DNA of 10,597 nt, from the NCBI GenBank assembly GCA_003024985.2, contig PXIH01S0006572.1, one strand, 5' to 3'. The DNA is from Euperipatoides rowelli. Its lineage: Eukaryota; Onychophora; Udeonychophora; Euonychophora; Peripatopsidae. Below, piece by piece: positions 1 to 8,714 of this stretch. Position 1 is the stretch's first letter. Each line of letters begins with the position of its first letter. Below the pieces are notes generated by a model. That model made no database searches, was not told the DNA's origin, and was given only the letters and a program-made list of their open reading frames with translations. Made by a program: the position numbers and the translations under genes.

Positions 1-285
1 TTAATGTAGCTATGTTTATTTTGTGTAATTACAAACGCTTTTCACTTGGACCAATAATTCCTTATTGTATATTCATTATTTAAAAACATGAAAAAATACA
101 GAAAAATCATTAATTATATTTTTAAATGGTTTAAATCCATACACCAGGTATTTGATATTAATATTTTTTCATAGTGGTTATGATCAAATATATATCTTAA
201 ACAAATTTACCATAAGGCTTAAAAACACTGGGTTCGAACCCGGGTCTCTTTATCTTGATAAAGGCCCTTTTTAAATATAAAGTAG
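1..285. other. AT-rich unassigned stretch with a B-box-like palindrome
   Basis: No coding potential was recognised here. The only striking motif is the perfect 12-bp palindrome GGGTTCGAACCC at 230-241, followed by GGGTCTC. It contains the GGTTCGA core of an RNA polymerase III B box (tRNA T-loop). I see no A box, no acceptor stem and no cloverleaf, and a 7-base T-loop does not leave a full 5-bp stem. A tRNA gene is therefore not supported. It could be a relic of a tRNA-derived SINE or a chance palindrome. A small hairpin TTTATC-TT-GATAAA follows at about 249-262. Confidence 0.35.
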
Positions 286-1279
286 TTTCTTCTTACCAAA
301 AAATTTTATGGATTTATTATAAGAAACTTGGTTTTTTTAATTGATGCTTTGTTTAGGATGAATGCTAGTTATTTGTTGAGCTGGATTATTTCATTTCTGG
401 AAGAAAGAGTGCAAACAGTGTGTATACCAGGATCTGGTAAGGTCATTAAATGGACTAGCAGTAATGGAGTGCCTCAGGGGTCATCATTATGTCGGTTACT
501 AGTTGTGATTGCTACAAATGATATGGTATTTGATCTGAGTAGGCATTGTAAATATATCGATGACATGATATCAGTGTGTGGTGCTCCGCCTTATGAATTG
601 TCTTGGGTATTGGTTAAGGATTTTAACAAAATTAAAAATGACTGAACTTTGTAAAATAAAACTATATGCGGATAAATCTTCTTACATTGTACGTAGTTTT
701 ATGAAAAGTAAAGTATGCTTAGAGGATGTGCCTAACGATTTTGTTGTTCTTCCTGTGACGAGTTGTAAAATTTTGGGTGTTCAAATACAAGCTAATCTGA
801 AATGGGACACAAATATTGAATATATTATCAAAAAAGCTAGCTGTAAATTATTCTTATTGTATAAATTGAAAAATTTAAATGCCAGCACTGATGTAATGGC
901 AAAGGTTTACACTACATATATACATTGTCATTTGGAATATTGCTGTCCTGTATGGCATGGTTCTATCATTAAACAACAGGTCAATATTATTGAGAGTTTT
1001 CAAAGGCGTGTGTGTAGACTCCTATTGGGATCTGATTATGTTGACTATTCATCTGCTATGAATAATTTTGGTCTGTCTTCTATGTATGAGAGAAGAGACA
1101 GATTTTCTAGATCTTTTTTCTGTAAATTTCTTGAATTTGCACCAAACCAGAGAGAAACTATCTCTGGTAGAGTGACTAGATCAGCTAATAAGTTTTATAT
1201 TCCATACATCAAGACAGGACGTTATGCCAAATTATCTATACCCTTTTTTTTTTATAAATTATTGAATAATTGCATGTGA
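286..1279 (+). pseudogene. 5'-truncated, frameshifted non-LTR retrotransposon reverse transcriptase (CR1/Jockey-like)
   Basis: This is the C-terminal half of a LINE-type reverse transcriptase, the enzyme that copies element RNA at a nicked chromosomal target. The first frame, open from 286 to the stop at 643-645, holds a thumb-side helix (SWIISFLEER), the fingers/palm motif GVPQGSSL at about 466-489 and a degenerate catalytic box YIDDM, where the usual form is YADD. The second frame, open to the stop at 1277-1279, continues with KLYADKSSYIV, the KILGVQI motif, a conserved LEYCCPVWHGS segment, the ESFQRRVCRLLLG helix and a C-terminal ERRDRFSRSFFCKFL stretch. All of these are typical of CR1/Jockey-group elements. 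The two parts are offset by one frame and meet between about 580 and 650, so the copy is dead. No endonuclease domain or ORF1 precedes it, as expected for 5' truncation on insertion. The exact 5' boundary is not visible; 286 is only where the reading frame opens. The clade assignment is tentative, while the reverse transcriptase call is secure. Confidence 0.9.
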
Positions 1280-1406
1280 CTTTAATGTGTATATTTAAGA
1301 TGTACACTATGCATATATCTCGATTTATTTTGAGGCTAATGCATATTTCTTTCAATTTGTAGTTGTGTGTCTATTTGTCAATAAATCCTAAATAATAATA
1401 ATAAAT
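1280..1406 (+). repeat. 3' UTR and AAT-repeat tail of the LINE copy
   Basis: About 100 bases of AT-rich sequence follow the reverse transcriptase stop. They lead to AATAAA at 1380-1385 and a short (AAT)n run at 1391-1405. Many CR1-group elements end in a short microsatellite rather than a long poly(A), so this is the likely 3' terminus. The end point is inferred from the tail; no target-site duplication was identified. Confidence 0.6.
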
Positions 1407-1864
1407 TGTACTGTCTGATAATACAATTCTCAACACCCCACCCCCTTCAGATTGCAATGAGATGGTACTAAATGTTTTAATTCCAAATAGTTTAAAAAAA
1501 ATCAAAATATGAGTTATTGTACAATTAATTTTAAGCGTGTTCGTCATTAGATTTTTTCAATGCGCTTCATTACTTTGGGTTGTACCCGGTCACTGAACAT
1601 TTAATTTTATAAATGAACGATAGGTTAGCCCTTTCTGAGCAGCAAAGTACTCCATAATATCGATGTTAAATGAAGATAAAATTTAGATTAGTAAAATCTG
1701 CAAAAAAAAAAAAAATGTTTAAGTATCGAAGACTATTTTACAAAGACTGGTATCAAATTACTGCATTAATTTTTTTCATTTATTTATTTACTAGATGGCA
1801 AATTTTTTTAAAACTAACAAATATTGGATAATTTTTACCGTCAAAAGCTTTATTGATTTTTTAC
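1407..1864. other. AT-rich unassigned stretch
   Basis: I see no gene here. The stretch contains a C-rich patch near 1431-1448, several A/T homopolymer runs (for example 1700-1715) and no reading frame with protein-like composition. An 11-mer, ACTAGATGGCA at 1790-1800, recurs at 9967-9977, which may be chance or a fragment of a shared repeat. Confidence 0.5.
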
Positions 1865-1932
1865 ATATACTGTAACTAACAGCATTAGCATTTTATTGGT
1901 CAATATACGGTAAGTAACAGCATTATCATTTT
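1865..1932 (+). repeat. Two-copy direct repeat, 38-bp period
   Basis: A 30-base block beginning ATATACTGTAACTAACAGCA at 1865-1894 recurs at 1903-1932 with three substitutions (CTGTAACTAACAGCATTAG against CGGTAAGTAACAGCATTAT). Eight bases separate the copies. No function is suggested; it is a small local duplication or part of a larger unidentified repeat. Confidence 0.75.
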
Positions 1933-1985
1933 TTTCAACCTTCCAATAACTCAAATAGTCTATTCACAATTGGCTCGGATCTAAA

Positions 1986-2037
1986 TAGGCCACAAAACCC
2001 CGCAATTTGGGGGCCCCTGACCACCAGGGGCCCGGCC
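1986..2037. repeat. GC-rich island with strong hairpin
   Basis: In an otherwise AT-rich region this segment holds a perfect 9-bp stem: GGGCCCCTG at 2011-2019 pairs with CAGGGGCCC at 2025-2033 around the loop ACCAC. It is flanked by GGCC at 1988-1991 and 2034-2037, and by a smaller CCCC...GGGG pairing at 1998-2012. The abrupt composition change and palindromic structure suggest the edge of a decayed transposable element. I cannot name a family, and no matching second terminus was found nearby. Confidence 0.55.
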
Positions 2038-2126
2038 AACAAAAAAAAATATTTTATATTTTTTTTAGGTAGGTAATACTTAACTCTTAACTTAGAATAA
2101 GTAGCAATGTAAAAAAAAAAAAAACA

Positions 2127-2243
2127 TCAGGGTCTGTGGAAACCACAGCTTTGGATAAGAGTGCACTGGTAGGGAAATTTGCAGATATGAAATCAAGGAA
2201 GAAAGATTTATTTAAAGGATTTATGATGCTGAAGTTGTTGTGA
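2127..2243 (+). pseudogene. Short protein-like open stretch, possible coding relic
   Basis: The plus strand is open for 38 codons to a TGA at 2241-2243, and the predicted peptide looks more protein-like than the surroundings. It includes VETTALDKSALVGKF followed by ADMKSRKKDLFKGFMM, with a balanced charge pattern suggestive of an amphipathic helix. A run of A residues and CATCAG precede it, but no polypyrimidine tract is present, so a splice acceptor is not supported. It may be a fragment of a transposon protein, a retrocopy or chance. I recognise no family. Confidence 0.2.
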
Positions 2244-4157
2244 ATGATGTGGGATGTAAGATCGCATATTAGTAACATGATCTTCAAATTTTGCTTTATT
2301 TATTTCTATCCCAAGTTTCAACCAAAAATAATATTAAACCGTAATTAGTTCTAAAAAATAAATATTTTTTTTTTTGTCAAGGGGATTGACCAACATTAAG
2401 ACATCAAAACTTCCAGACAACTAAAAAAAAAAAGAAAAAAGAAAAGAAAAGAAAAATAGATTATCAAAGTTTGTGAAAATGACAATTTTCCTGCAGGTGG
2501 GCCAAAATATGTAGATCCGAGCTTGATACAAAAACAGATGATTTATTGTTTAAACCTACACACACACATACTAAGATGTTTTTTTTTTAATATATATTTT
2601 TCAAAACTGGAAGTTATTATTTCCATGCAAATCTAGAAATTCCTAGCTTTCATTTGACATCTCTCTCAAATGACTTAAATTGCATCCAACATTTTAAACA
2701 TTATTATTGGCATGTACAGATTTGCTATTATAAAATATACAGATTGGTGTTGTGAAATTAAATTTATTTAAATTACTGTAAAATGTACAATAAATGAGGT
2801 ACAAAGACATCAGTCATGATTGATTGTACTTTTTTCAAATGGACAATGTTTGACATTAAAGTAATTTGTTAGAGATAAAAAAATAAATTAATAAAAATAA
2901 GTTTTATTCTAAAGTTGTGTAAGACAATAACTTCAGAGTAGCAAGGTAATTCTTTAAAAATAAACAAAAAACATTTTCATGTTAAACATTTCAGCTTTCT
3001 GATCAAACAGCTGCAGTAATAAACACCAGCAATCATATTCATGGATGTAGGAAACAAAGGTAGGTAAATATAAGTCCCCAGATGAGGCAATTACAGGGTA
3101 ACAATAAATAATGTACTCTCCCCCTCCTCCAACAACAATTAAAGTTAAAGCCTTTTTTAAAGGTGATTATAGGCCTAATTAAAATATATAGTCTAAGAAT
3201 GTAATTTGTTATATGATGGAGCTATAATTATAGTATTTTTATTAAAATTGCAGTGCAATGTGCTTTAAGCATTTTTTTTAAAAAAAATGAAGATAGTTAA
3301 TCATAGGCTATAAAAAATAAATAACCAATTGGAAGTTTTAAGTCTACAAGTAAGATAATTTTTGGCTGAACTACAAACAACTAAATGGAATTTCAAAGTT
3401 TTCTGGCAGACATACCGCTAACACGATTAAACTATAGACAAATTCTGTTTAATGATGAAGTATTTCAACATTTTTTTTACCTTAAAAAAAAGTGGCCCAA
3501 CCCAAATCAGTGATACTGCAAGCAAGTGTTTTAGGTAGATATAATCCAAAAAATGAGCACAATTGCGACAGTGAAAGAAATAGCAACATGCTTCAGAATG
3601 TTTGGGAGGATGGTAGAAATTTATATAGTACTATATACCTTCCCATAGGAACCTACTGTATGTGCTTGTTTGCTGTGGAAGCTCCGCCATGCCTGTACCT
3701 TAATAGTGATAAATCTAGCAGTACTCATTTAAATTTTAGTAGTAGTAGTAGCAACAAATTAAATTATTATTAACATTCTAAAATATTTTAATGATAGTTT
3801 TAAAAAAAACTATTCCATATTGAATTATTTGATTACCATATTAGCACAAAGTCTTGAAACAGCGTGTTATATTAGTCTGCCAACAACATTTATACGCACT
3901 TTATTTAACTCTTCACCAGGCGTGTGTTCAAATGTAGTACATTATTGGTCATAAAATGCACAATAAATAAAAAATAATTATTTTTTTATTTGAATAAAAT
4001 GTAATTTTTTTTAAATATTTTATTATTTTGTACCTGACTGAATAAAAATGTTTTAAAAATTAAAGTGTCAAAATAATGAGAAATTTTTCAGAAACCAAAA
4101 TGATTAATTTCATAACTCTATCATCTATCAAGAGGTGGCAGCAATGTGTATGGCTTC
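2244..4157. other. Long AT-rich unassigned stretch
   Basis: No gene was supported across this interval. It contains many A and T homopolymers, a purine-rich A/G run at 2424-2456, and C-rich patches such as 3119-3130. An open stretch on the plus strand at 3492-3773 (about 93 codons, opening at a GTG) ends in a serine run encoded by AGT/AGC repeats. It has no recognisable domain, no plausible eukaryotic start and no splice signals, so it is not annotated as a gene. Confidence 0.5.
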
Positions 4158-4194
4158 TGGATGGTATTCTGAACGATCATTGGAATACCATCCA
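4158..4194. repeat. Perfect 12-bp hairpin
   Basis: TGGATGGTATTC at 4158-4169 is exactly complementary to GAATACCATCCA at 4183-4194, leaving a 13-base loop. The stem is of mixed composition, so it is less likely to be chance than the A/T-only hairpins elsewhere. It lies 38 bases upstream of a second perfect hairpin. The arms are too short for a typical animal microRNA precursor. Confidence 0.8.
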
Positions 4195-4232
4195 TTTTCT
4201 CCACTTTTTCTTTTGTGAGTTGATCAGTTTGC

Positions 4233-4260
4233 CTTCTAATATTGTTAGTCATATTAGAAG
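4233..4260. repeat. Perfect 10-bp hairpin, partner of the preceding one
   Basis: CTTCTAATAT at 4233-4242 pairs perfectly with ATATTAGAAG at 4251-4260 around an 8-base loop. Together with the hairpin at 4158-4194 it makes a two-stem structure of about 100 bases joined by a pyrimidine-rich linker. This could be part of a structured repeat or a mobile-element end. No family is recognised. Confidence 0.75.
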
Positions 4261-4412
4261 TACCACTTAAATTATATAGGATGGTTATGATTGGACACAA
4301 CAACAGGCGATACATTTAACAGATAATATGGCAGAGTATTTTTTTTTTAAGTAGAATCCAAGGTCCAAAACTCATCAAAATTGTTGAAATGATTTTTAAG
4401 GATGGTTAATTT

Positions 4413-4598
4413 ATTGTAGTCAATTTGAGCTAATTTTGGTTACATTGTATTAGGTGAGGACAGATTCCATATTATTACAGATTTATTATCACTACTAAAA
4501 ATAATCAAAATTTAAAGAAAAAATATTTATAATGTAAATAATATTGTAGCCAGTTTGAACAAATTTTAGTTGCATTTCAATAGGTGATGCAAATTCTT
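4413..4598 (+). repeat. Two degenerate copies of a ~56-bp module, 130-bp period
   Basis: A module beginning ATTGTAGTCAATTTGAGC at 4413 recurs at 4543 as ATTGTAGCCAGTTTGAAC, exactly 130 bases later. Both continue with AATTTT-R-GTT-R-CATT and then TAGGTGA. Identity over the 56 bases from each start is roughly 70%, by my alignment. The sequence between them is AT-rich and poorly conserved. More diverged copies lie at 6508-6750, so this is a dispersed or old satellite-like family. No coding or terminal structure is visible. Confidence 0.7.
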
Positions 4599-4600
4599 CA

Positions 4601-4644
4601 TTATTATTACGGTATTATTATTATTATTATTGTTATTATTATTA
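4601..4644 (+). repeat. Imperfect (TTA)n microsatellite
   Basis: A run of TTA/ATT triplets is interrupted by ACGGT and TGT. It directly follows the second copy of the 56-bp module and may have grown from that module's T-rich 3' end. Confidence 0.85.
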
Positions 4645-4840
4645 ACTAATATTGTAAAATCATTTACATATGGGACCATAGTAATTTGACTGTTGCAAAA
4701 TGGTAAAAAAATACTCAATTGTGTGTTATTTAAATCGTTAATACAGGGATCAATATAAATTACAAAAGATTGGTGCTTAAAGAAGAACCTTGTGTAACAC
4801 CAAAATTTAATTTGAATAAATGAAAAAGTGAACCATTACA

Positions 4841-5334
4841 TGGTGGTGTTACGCAATAACCAGTCAAGTCACACTTTTAACAAAAATGAGTTAGCCCATT
4901 CTGGGTAACCATAAATATTTGTTTTATTGCCTTCAAAACAGTTAAGCCATATCTGCACTGATCTGCCATTTAGAGACAGAAATGTTAACCCACATTCATG
5001 ATAGCTGGACATTCCTATTCTGCAATAACCAGTCAAGTCACTACATAACAGTTTTATGAAGTGGATTAACTGATTGTTGCTAAATAAAACAGTTTGTAAT
5101 GTATACTAAACCTGGCCATTCAACCCACTTATATACCTGTTTTACTGCATTTTAAGACATTCTTTGATATTTTTTTTTTTAATCATTTGTGTCTACAATG
5201 TCAAAGTTAATTTCTGTAAAAGTTTTAAAAACATACATTGCTACCTGGATTTATAGTTACATTACAAACTTTAAATGTATTTTACTCAAAACTATACTCA
5301 TGTGACTTGACTGGTTATTGAATAACACCATCCA
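4841..5334. mobile_element. Foldback/MITE-like element with ~30-bp terminal inverted repeats
   Basis: The left arm (about 4845-4873) reads GGTGTTACG followed by CAATAACCAGTCAAGTCACA. The right arm (about 5301-5330) is its reverse complement with GGTGTTATT at the outer side. The innermost 20 bases match perfectly, and a few differences lie toward the ends. The element is about 494 bp and has no coding capacity, which fits a nonautonomous DNA element. Unusually, the 20-base core GCAATAACCAGTCAAGTCAC also occurs inside, at 5022-5041, in the same orientation as the left arm. No clear target-site duplication was seen, so the exact ends and the superfamily are uncertain. Confidence 0.75.
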
Positions 5335-5590
5335 TATTTAAAAGATACATTTTTATTTGATATATAGTTAATTAAGGCTCTGGCTAGATTTATGTGACCA
5401 ATTTTTTCTATAATTTGATTTAGTAGAAATTTTAAAATATCATAGTCAAAAACTTTACTTAGCCTACGTCTAAAAAGATAATGACAGCATTTTTATTTCT
5501 TTAATGTACAAAATGGTTTCATACAATAATGTAATTGGTATATAATTTCAAGTTTTAATTGCAACTTGAATGGAGATATTGGAAGCATTA

Positions 5591-5909
5591 GGAAGATATA
5601 ACAACTCGTGTTGCCGCCCATTGACTCATGATGAAATTCAGTGAAAAATTAAACAGTGTCACACTCAATGTGCATTACCTCATGGTAGTTTTCAAACTAG
5701 TGACTTTTGTTGTATAAAAAGGTGGCTGTGGTTTCAACGCGAGTTGACGCTCAAATTTGTAAAACTATCTCTATAATTATTTCCCTCGAAAACCAATGCA
5801 GGTCAACGCGGGTCAACGAAAAATCATGACACATACCAGTGTGGCATGGCCGATTGCAACCTATGTTCTTTAACATCACCGCGCTGTAATACGAGTTGTC
5901 GTATCTTCC
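5591..5909. mobile_element. MITE-like element, 319 bp, 24-bp terminal inverted repeats
   Basis: The left end at 5591-5614 (GGAAGATATAACAACTCGTG then TTGC) pairs with the right end at 5886-5909 at 20 of 24 positions. The interior is richer in G+C and CpG than its flanks and has no ORF of note. It contains the palindromic TCAACGCGAGTTGA at 5734-5747, tandem GGTCAACG motifs at 5801-5818 and a TATAAAAAGG at about 5713-5722. The size, inverted ends and lack of coding suggest a nonautonomous DNA transposon. Flanks do not show an obvious duplication, so the superfamily is unresolved. Confidence 0.7.
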
Positions 5910-6286
5910 AGTCTGTCGTCGGCCTTATTGTTCCCGCTTTATAATTATTTATACATGAAAAAAAATTAGTTTAGATTTTAGTTATAGGCCTTAACTTTGA
6001 AAGTATGATTTGGTCTCATAGGTCTATATTATTTTTCTGAAATAGGATTACATATGATTCAATTAAACTGGAATCAAAGTATACCAATGTGATCTAATTA
6101 TTAAACAATTTAAGCAAAAAATTACTTAAAATATGATCAAACTTAAGATATTTATTATGTAATCTGATCTGGCCCAGGAGCATTTCTTTAAGTTTTTTGA
6201 TTGCATTATGTCAAGTAATTAATTTAATTTTTTTTAAATAAGTTTCTTCCTAACAGCAAAAACCATAATTTATTTACATTAAAAAA
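5910..6286. other. AT-rich unassigned stretch
   Basis: Nothing gene-like was found. A 9-bp inverted pair, GATTACATA at 6046-6054 and TATGTAATC at 6156-6164, is present but isolated in AT-rich sequence and could be chance. Confidence 0.5.
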
Positions 6287-6465
6287 AATACAAGAAAACA
6301 ATCTTCTATCTTGGAAGCATAATCGAAGAAGACCTTCATCTGTGGATTCTTCTAAGTAAAGTCTGAGGTGGTTCTTAATAAGTGCAATACAAGATAACAA
6401 TCTTCTATCACAAGCATAATCAAAGAAGATATTCATCTGTGGATTCTTCTGAGTAAAGTCTGAGG
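6287..6465 (+). repeat. Tandem duplication, 82/80-bp units, 99-bp period
   Basis: The unit at 6287-6368, beginning AATACAAGAAAACAATCTTC and ending AGTAAAGTCTGAGG, recurs at 6386-6465 with about 90% identity by eye, including a two-base deletion. A 17-base spacer separates the copies. The second unit ends immediately before the only ambiguous base in the window (N at 6466). That coincidence suggests the assembly was unsure here, and the array may be longer in the genome. Confidence 0.85.
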
Positions 6466-6471
6466 NTTAGG

Positions 6472-6760
6472 AAATTTAAATGAATAGTTCTTTATAATAT
6501 TAACACTATTGTAGTCAGTTTTAAAGAATTTTGCTTACTTTTGATAGATGGGGAGGGGGAGAGATTATACACTAATATCAACTTAATGGTAAAAAATAAA
6601 TTTAAATGAATAGTTCTTTAGGTAGGGAAAGATTCTAAAATATTACCAATGTAATGGCCCAAAATAACCAAATTCAAAAGAACATCTCTTTTAAATATTT
6701 AGCCAATTTGGACAAATTTATGTTCTAATAGGTGAGAATAGATTCTACAGCATTTTCATT
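6472..6760 (+). repeat. Diverged copies of the ~56-bp module and a 23-bp direct repeat
   Basis: A 23-base block (AAATTTAAATGAATAGTTCT followed by TTA) occurs at 6472-6494 and again at 6598-6620, 126 bases apart. Between and after these lie more degenerate relatives of the module seen at 4413 and 4543. One starts near 6508 (ATTGTAGTCAGTTTTAAAG), one is partial at about 6619-6645 (TAGGTAGGGAAAGATTCTA), and one starts near 6696 (TTTAGCCAATTTGGACAAAT, then TAGGTGAGAATAGATTCTA). The period is looser than at 4413-4598, so this is an older or rearranged cluster. Confidence 0.6.
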
Positions 6761-8063
6761 TCATTTTTTATTACAGGATTAAATTTCGAAATAGATTTGA
6801 AAAAATAATTTAGTCAATAAGTAACAAATGACACTATTTTTCAAAATGTAATAACGGGAAAGCATAGCTATTTTTCCTTTTGTGATAGCAACCATAACAA
6901 ATATCAATAGATGGTGCAAAAGAATGACAGAAGAAACAATTTAATAAATATACAGTATGTGCAGTATATATTTTTTCTCCCAGATTCTGGTTTTAAAAAA
7001 TCATTAATTTAGCTAAATGTTTTTTATAATGTTGCTTAAATTTTATAGAATGCTTAGTTAACAGTTTTAAATGTCATACAAAGTTTTTTAAAAAAATACA
7101 GGGTAAAAGCATCCCCCCACCCCTGGATGTGGGCTATAAAGCATATCCTATTTCCCAGGTGGCAAAATTAAATCTTGAATCCACTCTTGTGCATATAAAC
7201 ACAAGTATTAAATAAGTAATTAAAACAACAAATAAATGCTACTTCATATCATATTAAAAAAATAACATTAACAACACAACCCCCCTCCCCTTTACCTCCA
7301 TGATAAAAAATATGTTCCTACATCCTTGAATACATTTAAAAACTAACTAACCTAAATTTACTCTAAAAATGCCATTAAGTTTTGGGGATGAAATGGTTGG
7401 ATACGATTATATGATCCCATGACCTTGCTCGAGCCTATGATACATAGAGCTATAGAACAGTATTGTGGAAGCATTAGCAGAAATTCTACTTATTAAGTTA
7501 TTATGGGCTTTTTTTTTGTCTCATAAAATAAAAAGATTTCGGGAATAATATTTAATTTATAGGGAGTGAATAGGCTACCTTTGGATTTTTCAGAAACCAT
7601 ATTACTGTTGTAGTTTATAGCCAAATTTTGAGACAAAATACCTACATAAATAATAAGCAATAATATGAAATAGCAAAGGAATTCAGTAGTATCAGATGTA
7701 AAACATTATACATTGTTATTAATTTACCATGGTTTAAAGATATAAATAAATAAATAAATTTATCAATTTTAGGCTACAACTTAAAAAAATTAATAAATAA
7801 TTTCTGCTAACACAGCTTAATACGGATGGAATAAGCTTAATTAGTTTTCGTCATTCCTAGAATTACATAATAATTCGCTTAAGTACAACGCTGAAGAAAA
7901 AAAAAATACAAAATCAATAACCAATTAAATAAAACTTACATAAACAATTAAAAACTTTACAAATGCCACAAAAAAAAAAAAAAAAATAGCACTATAACAT
8001 CAAAACTTTTACAAACGAATTCCTTACTTCAATATTTTAACTAATTATAATACTTCGAAAGAA
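6761..8063. other. AT-rich unassigned stretch
   Basis: No gene or named repeat was recognised. The stretch holds C-rich patches at 7111-7123 and 7279-7290, a (TAAA)n microsatellite at about 7741-7759 and a poly(A) run of about 17 at 7970-7986. Protein-like composition is absent on both strands. Confidence 0.5.
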
Positions 8064-8098
8064 AAAATAATTATAATTTACAGAATTATAATTATTTT
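8064..8098. repeat. 15-bp A/T-only hairpin
   Basis: AAAATAATTATAATT at 8064-8078 is perfectly complementary to 8084-8098 around the five-base loop TACAG. Because the stem contains only A and T in an AT-rich background, it may be chance or slippage-derived rather than functional. Confidence 0.7.
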
Positions 8099-8714
8099 AA
8101 TAATGTCAAACCATTGTACTTTTGAAAGAATCACCTTTTTTTAAAAAAAAAACTGTAGGCTATATCAAGTTTTATAAAATGTAGCAAAAGGGTGTAGAAA
8201 TGGTCATGTTAGTTGATATGGTAGGTTAAGAAGCTGGAATTCATCGTTCAGAAACCCACTTTATTTTAATGTAATTTGTTTTTTTTATAAAATCAAAAAC
8301 TGATAAAAAATTTGATTATCATCAGTCAAAAACAGTTTTTGATATCTAGGAACATGAATCATAATTTTATTCAGTTGAAAGTACTATTCTTTTAAATTAA
8401 CATTTAGTATTGAAATCAGCAATGTTAATTTATCCAAAATATTACCTCATTACGATAGTTTTTTTTTTTTTATAAGTTCCAACCTCTGGTTTAGCCACAG
8501 TGATTGCTTAATTACATTAATCAATAGTAACATATAATAAAATCTGAATTATGGCTGTACAATAGTATTTAAAATTGGAATAAATCCTATATATTAAAAA
8601 TAAAATTTAATTTAAAAAAAAAAATGATAAAGTTTGTGATGAATTCAGTCTTTTAAAAATATGAATTTCATTATTGCAAATTTTCAATATTTTGTGAGGG
8701 CTATAAAATATAGT
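8099..8714. other. Downstream region of the BESS-motif gene, AT-rich
   Basis: On the minus strand this is the sequence after the stop codon, so it should include the 3' UTR. AATAAA occurs on the minus strand overlapping the stop codon (plus 8714-8719) and again around 8260 and 8365, but none can be chosen as the true polyadenylation signal. A perfect 11-bp inverted repeat, ATCAAAAACTG at 8292-8302 with CAGTTTTTGAT at 8333-8343, encloses smaller nested hairpins. Confidence 0.45.

Noticed and set aside
230-241. GGGTTCGAACCC as a tRNA gene or SINE promoter
   Set aside because: Only the B-box-like core is present. There is no A box at the expected distance and no acceptor or anticodon stem, and the palindrome does not form a proper T-arm with a 7-base loop.
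2087-2287. 66-codon minus-strand open stretch
   Set aside because: Its phenylalanine run comes from a poly(A) tract on the plus strand, and it has no domain. The plus-strand frame over the same bases looks more protein-like.
3492-3773. 93-codon open stretch on the plus strand
   Set aside because: It opens at a GTG, has no splice signals or recognisable domain, and ends in a serine run from simple repeats. It is probably chance.
4076-4315. Overlapping open stretches on both strands over the twin hairpins
   Set aside because: Both are 64 codons without recognisable domains. Their overlap and the inverted repeats explain the openness better than coding.
6046-6164. 9-bp inverted pair GATTACATA/TATGTAATC as MITE ends
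   Set aside because: The match does not extend, no target duplication is visible, and short A/T-rich pairs are expected by chance here.
6224-6436. 70-codon minus-strand open stretch over the tandem duplication
   Set aside because: Its internal sequence similarity follows from the 99-bp-period duplication, and the second unit's frame is not preserved through the array.
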